Source: Paenibacillus glacialis (lineage in GTDB: Bacteria; Bacillota; Bacilli; Paenibacillales; Paenibacillaceae). From it: DNA of 64,000 nucleotides. The position numbers and the translations under genes are program-made. Below, in pieces: positions 1 to 8,915 of the stretch (positions are counted from its first letter, which is position 1; each line of letters opens with the position of its first letter). The notes below the pieces were generated by a model. It was not told where the DNA came from, did not search any database, and saw only the letters and a list, made by a program, of their open reading frames with translations. Location of the stretch: positions 124,001-188,000 of the forward strand of contig NZ_LVJH01000022.1 in NCBI RefSeq assembly GCF_001637205.1, read 5' to 3'.

Positions 1-381
1 CTGAAGGACATCACTACGGTTGTGAATGTGCAGTATTACAATTCAGGTTGTATGCTGGGTCGGGATGGACAATGTTATTCCCAAGGAACAGTTAACTTCT
101 TGACAGCCCTTTCCGATTTGACGCTGCAATGGATTGCACCTTCACAATTTGGACTGGGCGCCCCGGCCGTACCTTCTGGAGCTGGCGGTGGATATGTCTC
201 ACCTAGTGTTGTGAACAATGCGTTGAATTGCTTAGCGACAGGCAATGGTTGTGGAACATACAAACCAGTAGCCAAATACCCGGATATTCGTGGTGCGATG
301 ACGTGGTCCATTAACTGGGATAAGACTAGCAATTATATTTTTGCGAATACAGTCAAACCTTTCTTAGTAACGATGCCATAA
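1..381 (+). CDS. GH18 chitinase, C-terminal end (5' partial)
   Basis: Only the last ~126 codons are present; the frame is open to the left edge. The translation ends with YPDIRGAMTWSINWDK and NTVKPFL, typical of the last beta strand and helix of bacterial glycoside hydrolase family 18 chitinases, where the MTWSINWD segment carries a conserved substrate-contacting Trp. The VNVQYYN segment matches the strand bearing the conserved Tyr of the active site. The catalytic DxxDxDxE motif and any signal peptide or binding modules lie outside the window. In the family the enzyme is secreted and hydrolyses chitin. A strong hairpin terminator follows at 456-490. The GH18 assignment is by motif resemblance and is fairly secure; the substrate is inferred from the family. 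Confidence 0.85.
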   Translation: MKDITTVVNVQYYNSGCMLGRDGQCYSQGTVNFLTALSDLTLQWIAPSQFGLGAPAVPSGAGGGYVSPSVVNNALNCLATGNGCGTYKPVAKYPDIRGAMTWSINWDKTSNYIFANTVKPFLVTMP

Positions 382-455
382 CAATAGCTAAGGAATCCTC
401 AGAACTCTTTCGAATGATGGTAACCTTCGGACTTCATCCTGCCATTTGCATAATG

Positions 456-490
456 AAAAAGGAGTTTACACGTGGTGTAAACTCCTTTTT
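456..490. terminator. bidirectional Rho-independent terminator
   Basis: A perfect 16-bp inverted repeat (456-471 and 475-490) with a 3-nt loop, bounded by five A on the left and five T on the right. It can therefore end both the chitinase transcript (plus) and the opp operon transcript (minus), whose last gene stops at 491, directly against the hairpin. Confidence 0.9.
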
Positions 491-1456
491 CTATACTAAA
501 TGACAAGCGACATGATGTTGACTGCCTACTTCGCGGAATTCTGGTATCTGATGCTTACAAATGTCCACTGCATAAGGACACCGAGTGTGGAATTTACAGC
601 CAGATGGTGGATTCGCAGGACTAGGAATATCGCCCTTAAGGACAATCCGATCTCTCTTAAGCTTCGGAATTGGAACAGGTACAGCCGAAAGAAGGGCTTT
701 AGTATAAGGATGAAGCGGGTTACGAAATAGTTCATCTCTAGAAGCTGTCTCCACCATAGAACCTAAATACATAACACCAATTCTAGAACACAAATGTTCT
801 ACAACACTTAGGTCATGGGATATGAATAAATAGGCTAATCCGCGTGTCTCTTGTAACTTACTGAATAGGTTAATGATTTGTGCTTGAATGGAAACATCTA
901 GCGCAGATACTGGTTCGTCAGCAATAATGAGCTCGGGATTAAGAACGAGCGCACGAGCTATACCAATCCGCTGACGTTGTCCGCCCGAGAATTCGTGGGG
1001 GAATCGATCGATATGGTAAGAGGACAAGCCACATGAGACAAGAGCGTCCAATACCCGATCACGAACTTCTCCTTTTGACGTTAATCCGTGGTCTAATAAG
1101 GCTTCACCGATGGCATCGCCGACACGAACTCTTGGGTTAAGTGAACTATATGGATCTTGGAAAATTAATTGCATTTTGGGCCGGATCGCACGTAGCTCAG
1201 ATGGACTTAGATTGTGAATATCTAATCCTTTAAACTTAATTTCGCCTTCTGTCTTATCCGTAAGACGTAGAATGGTACGACCTACAGTGCTTTTACCGCT
1301 TCCAGATTCACCAACTAGACCGAAAGTTTCACCTGGTTGAAGCGTAATGCTAATATCGTCTACTGCTTTAACATGACCTACGGTACGGTTGAGTAAACCT
1401 TTGGTAATCGGGAAATATTTCTTTAAATGATTAACTTCAAGTAATGGTTCAGACAT
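491..1456 (-). CDS. oppF: oligopeptide ABC transporter ATP-binding protein OppF-like
   Basis: 321-aa nucleotide-binding subunit of a peptide/nickel-type importer. Visible: Walker [10 protein letters not shown]-loop [11 protein letters not shown], signature FSGGQRQR, Walker [14 protein letters not shown]-loop ISHDL, then the C-terminal oligopeptide/dipeptide extension with a Cys cluster ([14 protein letters not shown]) seen in OppD/F, which in several homologues binds an Fe-S cluster. A longer open frame reaches 1594, but the ATG at 1456 gives the standard MSEPLLEV start and lies inside the end of oppD (8-nt overlap), implying translational coupling. It should heterodimerise with OppD at the cytoplasmic face. 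Last gene of the operon. The specific peptide substrate cannot be read from sequence. Confidence 0.92.
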   Translation of the reverse strand: MSEPLLEVNHLKKYFPITKGLLNRTVGHVKAVDDISITLQPGETFGLVGESGSGKSTVGRTILRLTDKTEGEIKFKGLDIHNLSPSELRAIRPKMQLIFQDPYSSLNPRVRVGDAIGEALLDHGLTSKGEVRDRVLDALVSCGLSSYHIDRFPHEFSGGQRQRIGIARALVLNPELIIADEPVSALDVSIQAQIINLFSKLQETRGLAYLFISHDLSVVEHLCSRIGVMYLGSMVETASRDELFRNPLHPYTKALLSAVPVPIPKLKRDRIVLKGDIPSPANPPSGCKFHTRCPYAVDICKHQIPEFREVGSQHHVACHLV

Positions 1457-2432
1457 GAGCAACCGCCTCCTCATAGAGCCAGCAAGCCACTTTTTGTTGC
1501 GTGCCAACTTCTTGTAACTGCGGCTGTTTCGTCTGACAAATGGACATACATTGCTCACAGCGATCATGGAAATAGCAAGATTCTTGTAAATCAAGCGGAT
1601 TGGGCACCTGACCAGGGATCGAATATAACTCTTCGAGTCGTTGATTAATAATAGGTTTGGATTTCAGAAGGCCCTTCGTATATGGATGTTTAGGTCGTTC
1701 GAATAGCTCGACAACTTCACCTTCTTCAACGATTTTGCCAGAATACATCACGATTACGTAATCAGCCATTTCAGCCACGACACCAAGATCATGTGTAATA
1801 AGTAGAATAGACATATTCGAGTTTGTTTTAATGTCACGAAGCATATCTAGAATTTGAGCTTGTATCGTCACATCAAGTGCTGTGGTAGGTTCATCTGCGA
1901 TCAATAGTTTTGGATTACAGGAGATTGCGATTGCAATCATTATCCGCTGTAACATTCCTCCGCTAAGTTCATGCGGATAAGAATCAGCAATTTGCTCAGG
2001 ACGAGAAATGCCGACTTGTTCTATTAATTCAATGGCACGTGTACGTGCCTGCTTCTTACTCATCTTCAAATGAATAATCAGTGGCTCCATAATCTGCTCA
2101 CCAATCTTCATGACGGGATTCAGCGAGGACATGGGTTCTTGAAAAATCATGGCGATTTCATTTCCACGAATACTTCGTAAACTATGTTTATCCAACTTCA
2201 GCAAATCTTCGCCACTGAAATCGATCTTACCGGAGATAACCTTACCTCCGGGTTCCTCTACCAAACCCATAATCGACATTGCGGTGACGCTTTTACCACA
2301 GCCTGATTCCCCTACAATGCATACGGTCTGTCCAAGAGGTACTCGAAAACTAACATCATCAACGGCTTTAACAGCACCTTCTTCGGTATAAAAGTACGTA
2401 CTAAGGTGATCTATCTCAATTGAATTGTCCAC
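1449..2432 (-). CDS. oppD: oligopeptide ABC transporter ATP-binding protein OppD-like
   Basis: 327-aa ATPase subunit, partner of OppF. Motifs in order: Walker A GESGCGKS, Q-loop FQEPMSSLNPV, signature LSGGMLQR, Walker B LLIADEPTTALD, switch His in LLITHDLG, then the oligopeptide C-terminal extension with spaced cysteines (CYFHDRCEQCMSIC) that may ligate an Fe-S cluster as reported for some homologues. Stop overlaps the oppF start by 8 nt; oppC ends 13 nt upstream. Length and motif order are normal for the family. Energises import through the OppB/OppC pore. Confidence 0.92.
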   Translation of the reverse strand: MDNSIEIDHLSTYFYTEEGAVKAVDDVSFRVPLGQTVCIVGESGCGKSVTAMSIMGLVEEPGGKVISGKIDFSGEDLLKLDKHSLRSIRGNEIAMIFQEPMSSLNPVMKIGEQIMEPLIIHLKMSKKQARTRAIELIEQVGISRPEQIADSYPHELSGGMLQRIMIAIAISCNPKLLIADEPTTALDVTIQAQILDMLRDIKTNSNMSILLITHDLGVVAEMADYVIVMYSGKIVEEGEVVELFERPKHPYTKGLLKSKPIINQRLEELYSIPGQVPNPLDLQESCYFHDRCEQCMSICQTKQPQLQEVGTQQKVACWLYEEAVAHV

Positions 2433-2445
2433 GGGCTGTATTCAC

Positions 2446-3372
2446 CTACCTCTTCTGTTTAGGATCGAGTACATCTCTAAGTCCGTCGCCGAATATGTTA
2501 ATAGCTATAACCGTAGCAAATATCGAGAATCCTGGTGGAATCCACAGCCATGGACGCTCTTGGAAATCGATCATATTGTTAGCAGCATCGATCATATTTC
2601 CCCATGTTGGGGTTGGAGGCATTACGCCGAGACCGAAGAAGCTAAGGACAGATTCACTAAGAATCGCCCCCCCGATATTTAGAGTGGCAATTACGATTAA
2701 TAAGGGCACGATATTCGGTAATAAATGATTAAATAACTTGCGGCGGTCACGTAATCCAAGGACTACGGCAGCCTGCATGAATTCACGTTCACGAAGACTA
2801 AGCATCTGTCCTCGTACCATTCGAGCGAGTCCCGGCCAACCCACGAAGCTTAACATCAGCATAACGATGTACATGCGATAATCCGTTGGAATTTTCCACT
2901 CGGATAACAAAGCACCGAATATGAATAGTAGCGGAAGACTTGGAATCGTTAACAGTAAGTCAGCAATACGCATAATAATCTGATCGACAATGCCACGATA
3001 ATATCCAGCTAGTGCACCAAGCAAAGAACCGATAAATACCGAGAGCATCATCGACGCTAGACCCACAGTTAGAGATATTCGTCCGGCAAGTAACACACGT
3101 GTCAACACATCTCGACCTAGTGCATCTGTACCCAGCCAATGCTTTAAATGAGGCGCTTTGTTCATCATCGCCATATTGATTTTGTTATCCGTGTACGGAG
3201 AGAATAAGGGACCGATGAAGCAAGCCACAAACATCAAGATCACGACGACAAAGCCAGATACAGCTAGCTTATTTTTGCTTAATTTACGTATCGATTGTCT
3301 GAATAATGAAGATTTCACAGGTGAATCCTTGGTTCTCTTAGCGTTCACCAATTTAGTTGGAGTCGTTATCAT
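2446..3372 (-). CDS. oppC: oligopeptide ABC transporter permease OppC-like
   Basis: 308-aa integral membrane subunit. An N-terminal cytosolic segment and first membrane helix (about residues 38-58) precede a periplasmic-type loop with HWLGTDALGRDVLTR, a hallmark of OppC/DppC permeases. The core transporter domain follows with about five more helices and the EAA-type coupling motif near REFMQAAVVLGLRDRR. Pairs with OppB to form the pore. Spacing is 13 nt to both neighbours, so it is operonic. Confidence 0.92.
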   Translation of the reverse strand: MITTPTKLVNAKRTKDSPVKSSLFRQSIRKLSKNKLAVSGFVVVILMFVACFIGPLFSPYTDNKINMAMMNKAPHLKHWLGTDALGRDVLTRVLLAGRISLTVGLASMMLSVFIGSLLGALAGYYRGIVDQIIMRIADLLLTIPSLPLLFIFGALLSEWKIPTDYRMYIVMLMLSFVGWPGLARMVRGQMLSLREREFMQAAVVLGLRDRRKLFNHLLPNIVPLLIVIATLNIGGAILSESVLSFFGLGVMPPTPTWGNMIDAANNMIDFQERPWLWIPPGFSIFATVIAINIFGDGLRDVLDPKQKR

Positions 3373-3385
3373 AGCTCAAGCCTCC

Positions 3386-4342
3386 TCACTGTAATCGGAC
3401 ACGCGGATCGGCGACATGGTACAAAATGTCCGATATAAGCGTTCCGAGGACGGTCAGAATAGCAATAAACATCGTGAATCCCATGAGCAAGGGATAATCC
3501 CTCAATCCGAAAGATTGCATATAGAGCTGTCCGATTCCCGGCCAATTAAATATTTTCTCAATAATAAGCGATCCTCCAAAGAGTGCTGGAAGTTCGAATC
3601 CAACGAGTGTAATAGCCGGCAGAAGCGCATTACGAAGCGCATGTGTGAATAGCACCTTACGCTCTGTAAGTCCTTTAGCCCGAGCTGTACGTATATAATC
3701 TTGTTTAATGACGTCGATCATGTTACTGCGGAAATAACGAGTTAATGACCCTACACCAAGTAGCGTCATGACAACGACAGGAAGCGTCATATGATGGATG
3801 ACTTCCTTCAGATAAGCAATACCTGTTGCGTTACTTCCGGTCGTAAGCATGCCACCCGGAGGTAGCCATTTCAAATCAACAGCCAGTATTTTAATAAGAA
3901 ATAAGCCGATAAAGAAAGATGGAATAGACATGGCTGCGAAGATAGCCACCATAACGAGTGTATCGAACCAAGAATATTGCTTATACGCAGAAATAACCCC
4001 TACGATAACTGCAATGACCCATGTCAGAAATGTGGATACGACAGCTAGCAAAAAGGAATTCCATATATACTCGTTAAATAGCTGAAGAACCGGTTTTTGT
4101 TGAGCTAGAGAAAATCCAAAATCACCACGAAAGGCATTAGACATCCATATCCCGTAACGTTCGAGTAGAGGTTTATTTAAGCCGTAGATATCTCTAAGCT
4201 CAGCTTTACGTTCTGGTGTTAATTTAATATTCCCGCTAATGAAGTCTCCGGGTGTCAGTGCATATAGGCAAAATATGAGTAATGAAGCAGCAAATAAAAT
4301 CAGAAACATATAGATCAATCTTTTCGATAAATAAGTGCTCAT
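3386..4342 (-). CDS. oppB: oligopeptide ABC transporter permease OppB-like
   Basis: 318-aa integral membrane subunit. First helix about residues 9-29, then the extracytoplasmic stretch LLERYGIWMSNAFRGDFGFS that is characteristic of OppB/DppB, and a transporter core with the coupling segment DYIRTARAKGLTERKV. Second gene of the operon, separated from oppA by a hairpin (4360-4390) that probably sets a lower expression level for oppBCDF than for the binding protein. Confidence 0.92.
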   Translation of the reverse strand: MSTYLSKRLIYMFLILFAASLLIFCLYALTPGDFISGNIKLTPERKAELRDIYGLNKPLLERYGIWMSNAFRGDFGFSLAQQKPVLQLFNEYIWNSFLLAVVSTFLTWVIAVIVGVISAYKQYSWFDTLVMVAIFAAMSIPSFFIGLFLIKILAVDLKWLPPGGMLTTGSNATGIAYLKEVIHHMTLPVVVMTLLGVGSLTRYFRSNMIDVIKQDYIRTARAKGLTERKVLFTHALRNALLPAITLVGFELPALFGGSLIIEKIFNWPGIGQLYMQSFGLRDYPLLMGFTMFIAILTVLGTLISDILYHVADPRVRLQ

Positions 4343-4359
4343 GATCGACTCCTTATGTT

Positions 4360-4390
4360 GGCAGCCCCTGCCATCAAGACAGGGGCTGCC
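4360..4390 (-). other. oppA-oppB intercistronic hairpin
   Basis: Perfect 11-bp stem (GGCAGCCCCTG at 4360-4370 with its complement at 4380-4390) and a 9-nt loop, between the oppA stop and the oppB start. On the transcribed strand no U-run follows, so it is more likely a 3'-end-stabilising or attenuating structure than a full terminator. Such elements commonly raise binding-protein levels over the membrane subunits; that role is inferred here. Confidence 0.7.
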
Positions 4391-4396
4391 TATTTT

Positions 4397-6118
4397 CTAC
4401 TTCAGGGACCAATTAGGAAGACTGCCTGCAAGACCAATGAAAGGACTCACAGTAAGATTCTCAATCCGGCCATTGTATGCATACACGGTTTTCTTATAAC
4501 TTGTAAAAATAACAGGTAGCTCATCATTTAAAAGTTGGTATATTTCCGTGTATATTTTTTTGCGTTCTTCGATATCGGTTGTAGCGAGTCCTTTGTCATA
4601 CAACTCTTTGAATTTAGGATTGTCATAGCCTTTAATTTCTCCATCTACGAATTGAAGGAGACCATCCGATGGATCAGTAAGCATTGGTGTAGAGAAGGAT
4701 ACGAGGTCGTAGTCTCCACCTTCAACTTTGGACACTAGGGAGTTAAAGTCTGCGAATACTTCAGGTTCGAACTTTATGCCAAGCGCTTGGAAATTTTCTT
4801 TCGCTACAGCGATGAATATATCTGTGTTCTTACTCTTGGAACCTAGGTAGTGAATGGATAGCGGTTTACCATCTTTCTCACGGATACCACCAGCTCCAAC
4901 GATCCAACCTGCTCCATCAAGTAGTTCCTTCGCTTTCTCAGGATCATAGTTGTAAGGATTAATGCCTTCTTCCGTGTAGGACCATGATATCGGTGAAGCT
5001 GGGATATTCGCAACGGAACCTGCACCTTGGCTTGCATCAACATAAATACTTTTGCGATCAAGACCATATGTAATCGCCTGTCTTACCGCTTTATCCTTAA
5101 GCTGTTCATGCTCTAAGTTCGCTTGTAAATAACCGTACGAACTTGGTGTATAAGGAATAACGTTTAGGTAGCCTAATCCTTTTAGCTTGTCGATGTTTTC
5201 TTGTGTTGCACTAAAGGAAGCGTAGTCCACCTCGCCAGTCTCAACGAACTGCCACACGTCACCTTCTGTCGTTTTATATATGAAATGTTCAGTAGCAGGT
5301 TTTCCTTTGTAATAATATTCATTGGCTACGAATCGAACTTCTTGACCAGGAATGAACTTCTCTAACGTGTAAGGACCGTTACCTACTGGTTTCTCATGAA
5401 GTTTCTTGATGTAATCTAACTGACCGAATTTATAATCCTTACCATAATAGGCTTTAGACAACACATTCGAACCAAGTGTTACTAAGGCTGTGGCATTAGG
5501 CTTCTCTAATGTAACGGAAATCGTCTTCGGATCAGTGACTTTTATGCCTGTAATGGTTGTAGCTGTACCCGCTTTATAGGCTGCACCGCCTACAATATTT
5601 AGAGTAAGTACTTGGGAATCTCCGTCATACGCCTTATCGTGTAGGATTGTCCATGTAAAGGCTACATCATCTGCCGTTAGAGGTGATCCATCGCTGAATT
5701 TCAAGTCACTTTTGAGATGGAAGGTGTAAGTGAGCGCATCGTCAGATATATCGTAACTTTCTGCAAGCTCAGGAACAGGGAGTCCCTTTTCATTTACATT
5801 TACAAGGGATGCGTATAGTAAGGAGGATACATTTCCGTCATATCCACTTTGTTGAAAATAGGGTGTGAATGCGCCACTTGGATCCGTTAGTCCAACAATG
5901 ATGGTATCTGTACGTTTTTGTGCGACAGCAGGAAGCTTGGATAAGTCAGTTGCTGTGAAAGGTTCTGTAAGACCAACAGTAGCAGCAAGAGTGTCCTGAG
6001 TTTTAGTGTCCACAGGTTTGCTAGCAGAATTACTATTGCTATTGTTATTCGAGCAAGCTGATACCAACAATGAACTAGCAATCAGTAACGACGTTAATAA
6101 AAAAATACCTCTTTTCAT
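4397..6118 (-). CDS. oppA: oligopeptide ABC transporter substrate-binding lipoprotein OppA-like
   Basis: 573-aa extracellular solute-binding protein (SBP family 5). Type II signal peptide with lipobox LVSAC; Cys22 would be lipidated and anchor the protein to the outer leaflet. A Ser/Asn-rich linker follows, then the family 5 fold (features such as AESYDISDDALTYTFHLK, LKFSDGSPLTADDV and KAVRQAITYGLDRK). First gene of oppABCDF on the minus strand; 269 nt separate it from the ArsR-type regulator gene upstream, which is transcribed in the same direction. Ligand is probably a peptide, but family 5 also includes nickel and sugar binders, so specificity is open. Confidence 0.92.
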   Translation of the reverse strand: MKRGIFLLTSLLIASSLLVSACSNNNSNSNSASKPVDTKTQDTLAATVGLTEPFTATDLSKLPAVAQKRTDTIIVGLTDPSGAFTPYFQQSGYDGNVSSLLYASLVNVNEKGLPVPELAESYDISDDALTYTFHLKSDLKFSDGSPLTADDVAFTWTILHDKAYDGDSQVLTLNIVGGAAYKAGTATTITGIKVTDPKTISVTLEKPNATALVTLGSNVLSKAYYGKDYKFGQLDYIKKLHEKPVGNGPYTLEKFIPGQEVRFVANEYYYKGKPATEHFIYKTTEGDVWQFVETGEVDYASFSATQENIDKLKGLGYLNVIPYTPSSYGYLQANLEHEQLKDKAVRQAITYGLDRKSIYVDASQGAGSVANIPASPISWSYTEEGINPYNYDPEKAKELLDGAGWIVGAGGIREKDGKPLSIHYLGSKSKNTDIFIAVAKENFQALGIKFEPEVFADFNSLVSKVEGGDYDLVSFSTPMLTDPSDGLLQFVDGEIKGYDNPKFKELYDKGLATTDIEERKKIYTEIYQLLNDELPVIFTSYKKTVYAYNGRIENLTVSPFIGLAGSLPNWSLK

Positions 6119-6387
6119 GGTTTCATCCCCATATCCCTATAAATTTTTGATATATCTTTAAATGATAATTCCGATCCGTTAAGTATGATTAACGTTCGAT
6201 AAGGTATATTATAGAAACTAAATTCAGTTCTGTAAATAGAGAACTGTTAAATATTTCTTCGCGAAGAGAAGTTTATGATATTTTAGCGAAAAAAAATAAG
6301 CCTATTCACTCTTTGAAATGTACCCTTTGTAAAGGTCAATTTACTTTTTGGAGTGAGAAGACTTAGTCTTTCAATCGGTTTATGTGG

Positions 6388-7299
6388 TTATGGTTGCAAA
6401 TAATCGAGTATTTGGTTATTCATATGACGAATTCCTTCAAGTCGCAGACTATAATCCGTTACATTCTCCCCTTCGATATACGCATGCAGTAAACCTGAAC
6501 TGCGAAGATTGAATATATGATCATGAACAATACCCTTGGATAACCCTGCACTTTTTACGATTTCCGTAAAGGTCTTACGTTCACCGTGTAGAGATTGCAA
6601 TATCTTTAATCTACTTTTTTCCCCTAAACTTCGGATCGTCCGATACATATATGCCGATATATCATTCTCTTCTCCAAGTGATATCCTGGATGCATACTGG
6701 CATAACGTCAATTTCCCATAAGAGTAGATAATATTAGCAGGTTGGAAATGATACTGGGGCACAAGTACCACGGTTTCTAAGCCTTCTACAGGAACGAAAT
6801 AAAAACCATTTGTTGTTGTATTCACAACTTCTGAGGTATTCTGACTTTGCGCTAATTCAAGCTTTTTATCATCGGAGTGTTGTTGTAAAGCTTCCAAGAT
6901 GGTGGGACTACATCGACTGAAATACTGAAGATTCCATTCATATAGCAGATACATGATCTGGTTGCGGTAATCGTTCATATTACTCGGAAATATCTTTACA
7001 TATTCGGAGAGAGCTTCATAGATTTGGCCTATGGATAGTCCTTCAATCCATTTAAGAACGCTTGTTACACTCTCCTTATGTGGACATAAATGAATGAGCA
7101 AGTACAATGTTTTCCAATCATTATTTAATTCCGTTGCCTCTAAGCGAGAGGAAAGTTCTGCGTTTAACTGATTTTCTGTTTCCTTGGCCCATGAGGAGCC
7201 TAATTCAGTCTTTTTATGAGATTTTTTGCAAATAAACGAATGTAAGCTGTTCATCAACTCGTGAATAGGATGAAATTGTATCTCCACATGGTATGTCAT
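6388..7299 (-). CDS. ArsR-type winged-helix transcriptional regulator
   Basis: 303-aa protein. The C-terminal ~75 residues form a winged helix (SLGEKSRLKILQSLHGERKT, FTEIVKSAGLSKGIVHDHIF, NLRSSGLLHAYIEGENVTDY) of ArsR/HTH_20 type. The N-terminal ~200 residues are a helical domain with no metal-binding Cys motif that I recognise, so the signal is probably not a metal. It lies directly upstream of oppA in the same orientation and is a candidate regulator of the opp operon; that link is inferred from position only. Confidence 0.75.
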   Translation of the reverse strand: MTYHVEIQFHPIHELMNSLHSFICKKSHKKTELGSSWAKETENQLNAELSSRLEATELNNDWKTLYLLIHLCPHKESVTSVLKWIEGLSIGQIYEALSEYVKIFPSNMNDYRNQIMYLLYEWNLQYFSRCSPTILEALQQHSDDKKLELAQSQNTSEVVNTTTNGFYFVPVEGLETVVLVPQYHFQPANIIYSYGKLTLCQYASRISLGEENDISAYMYRTIRSLGEKSRLKILQSLHGERKTFTEIVKSAGLSKGIVHDHIFNLRSSGLLHAYIEGENVTDYSLRLEGIRHMNNQILDYLQP

Positions 7300-7436
7300 C
7301 GTACACCTCCAGATCTAATCTCTGATAATCCGTTACAGCGTTAATGTCTTAATCTTATGGTATAGGATAGGAAATGTGCAAGTTCTTCTGGGTAAGCTCA
7401 GTCTGGCATATGTAACCGTGTAAAAATAATAAAAAA

Positions 7437-7462
7437 GACTGTCGAGTGTGTTCTCGACAGTC
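7437..7462 (-). terminator. Rho-independent terminator for uridine kinase gene
   Basis: Perfect 10-bp stem (GACTGTCGAG / CTCGACAGTC) with a 6-nt loop. Read on the minus strand it is followed by TTTTTTATTATTTTTA, an excellent U-tract, and it lies 117 nt downstream of the udk stop. Confidence 0.9.
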
Positions 7463-7477
7463 ACATGTAAATATGAA

Positions 7478-7510
7478 AGGTGCCGACTGCGCTCCGTACT
7501 GCCGGCACCT
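7478..7510. other. GC-rich hairpin upstream of the terminator
   Basis: 8-bp stem AGGTGCCG / CGGCACCT around a 17-nt loop, between the udk stop and its terminator. No U-tract on either side. Possibly a 3'-UTR structure or a small dispersed repeat; function unknown. Confidence 0.5.
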
Positions 7511-7578
7511 CCAAAAATCCGCTCGAATCATAGTTGGGTTAACATTTCACGTTAAAAGCGTTGCCAAGAAAATATGGC

Positions 7579-8205
7579 TTATACCTGGCCGCCATTTTTT
7601 AAGTATTTCTCGGTCAGAATAGATAACATTTGAATGCCAACTTCATTGTGTCCACCTTGAGGAATGATCAAGTCTGCATATTTCTTAGATGGCTCGATGA
7701 ACGCTTCGTGCATCGGCTTCACCGTATTCAAATATTGATTGTGGATCGACCGTATCGTACGGCCGCGTTCTTCGATATCTCGAAGTACTCGACGTAGGAT
7801 TCGAACATCTGGATCGGTATCGACGAATACCTTGATGTCGAGCGTGTTTCGCAGGTTCTCATCGGATAGTAGATGAAGCCCTTCGATAATGACGATATTA
7901 TTCGGTTTAAGTTCTACCGTTTCGATCACGGAACGAGCATGAACCGTGAAATCATATACAGGAGCGTGTGCGGTCTGGCCACTTTTTAGACAACTGAGAT
8001 GTTCAATGAGCAGTTCATTGTCAAAAGCGAGCGGATGATCGTAATTGATCGATTCGCGTTCTGCCATGCTGAGATGTGAATGGTCTTTATAGTAGTTATC
8101 TTGAGATATAAAAGTCATTTTATCTGATCCAAGACGTTCAATGACGGAGCGTGCTACCGTTGTTTTACCGGAGCCGGTTCCGCCTGCGATACCGATAATT
8201 AGCAT
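7579..8205 (-). CDS. udk: uridine kinase
   Basis: 208-aa pyrimidine-salvage kinase that phosphorylates uridine and cytidine to UMP and CMP with ATP or GTP. The P-loop GGTGSGKT is at residues 8-15. The DNYYKDHSHL and INYDHPLAFD segments match the nucleoside-binding region of Udk, and IIEGLHLL and DIKVFVDTDPDVR are the core strands of the fold. Length equals that of typical bacterial Udk (about 210 aa). Monocistronic, with its own strong terminator downstream. Cytoplasmic. Confidence 0.95.
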   Translation of the reverse strand: MLIIGIAGGTGSGKTTVARSVIERLGSDKMTFISQDNYYKDHSHLSMAERESINYDHPLAFDNELLIEHLSCLKSGQTAHAPVYDFTVHARSVIETVELKPNNIVIIEGLHLLSDENLRNTLDIKVFVDTDPDVRILRRVLRDIEERGRTIRSIHNQYLNTVKPMHEAFIEPSKKYADLIIPQGGHNEVGIQMLSILTEKYLKNGGQV

Positions 8206-8577
8206 GGCGATTCAATAAACCTCCCTTAATGATTGCCGTTGCGCAATTTTAATATTGTAGCACAGCGTTAACAATTTTTCACCTTAGAATGACGCTATCT
8301 ACGGGATAACGTGACAAATTGATGTACTGACGTGTACTGACCGCATTTTCAAAGGTTAAAGGGCAATAACCCTAATATGGAATACTTGACCAATTTCTAT
8401 ACACACTATATCGTTTCGCAACATTTTTTACGATGATTTTGCTCCTCAATAACTGAATCGGATATTATTGCTTGTACAAAGCTTTCACTTTAAGGTGGGA
8501 TAAATTGTTGACCTATATATACTGGACAAAATAGCGAGCTTGCTATATCTAATACCTAGAATACATAGGCATAGTGA
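8206..8577. other. non-coding stretch upstream of udk
   Basis: Contains the udk leader (GGGAGG near 8221-8226 on the minus strand serves as its ribosome binding site). I see no convincing gene, RNA structure or strong promoter in the rest. Confidence 0.4.
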
Positions 8578-8796
8578 TTCAAGGTATCGAATGTTCTTCA
8601 CTCGAATCGAGCTGTGAGGGAGCCCTATGGGAGAGCCCTTGGTATGGGGCTGGCAGGAATGCTTAGCTTCCAGATGGGTTATAGTTTGTTGATGTCACTC
8701 GGTATAGTGCCTATCATGGGAATACCTTTTCCTTTCCTGAGTATCGGAAGTAGTCATATCATTATCGAAATGGCTGTGATGGGTCCGACCTCATGA
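8578..8796 (+). pseudogene. relic of FtsW/RodA/SpoVE-family protein, C-terminal fragment
   Basis: The open stretch encodes REPYGRALGMGLAGMLSFQ, MSLGIVPIMGIPFPFLSIG and SSHIIIEMAVMG. This is the last two membrane segments and the P-F-x-S-x-G-x-S loop of the SEDS family of cell-wall glycosyltransferases/lipid II polymerases. About 60 of the expected 380-400 residues remain and there is no start signal. The stop lies inside the loop of a terminator hairpin. It is probably the tail of a sporulation or FtsW-like paralogue left after deletion. Confidence 0.7.
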
Positions 8797-8808
8797 GGTC
8801 GGTTTTTT
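8785..8808 (+). terminator. Rho-independent terminator
   Basis: Palindrome CCGACCTCATGAGGTCGG followed by six T. It overlaps the end of the FtsW-like relic and is presumably that gene's original terminator. Confidence 0.85.
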
Positions 8809-8915
8809 GTTTAAACCTAAAGAAATATAAGTCTCACGAAATGCTATATTTCTTGCAGAGGAAAGGGATATACTTTTTATATCAAGGATTGATACGAAAA
8901 GGAGTTGTATTCAGG

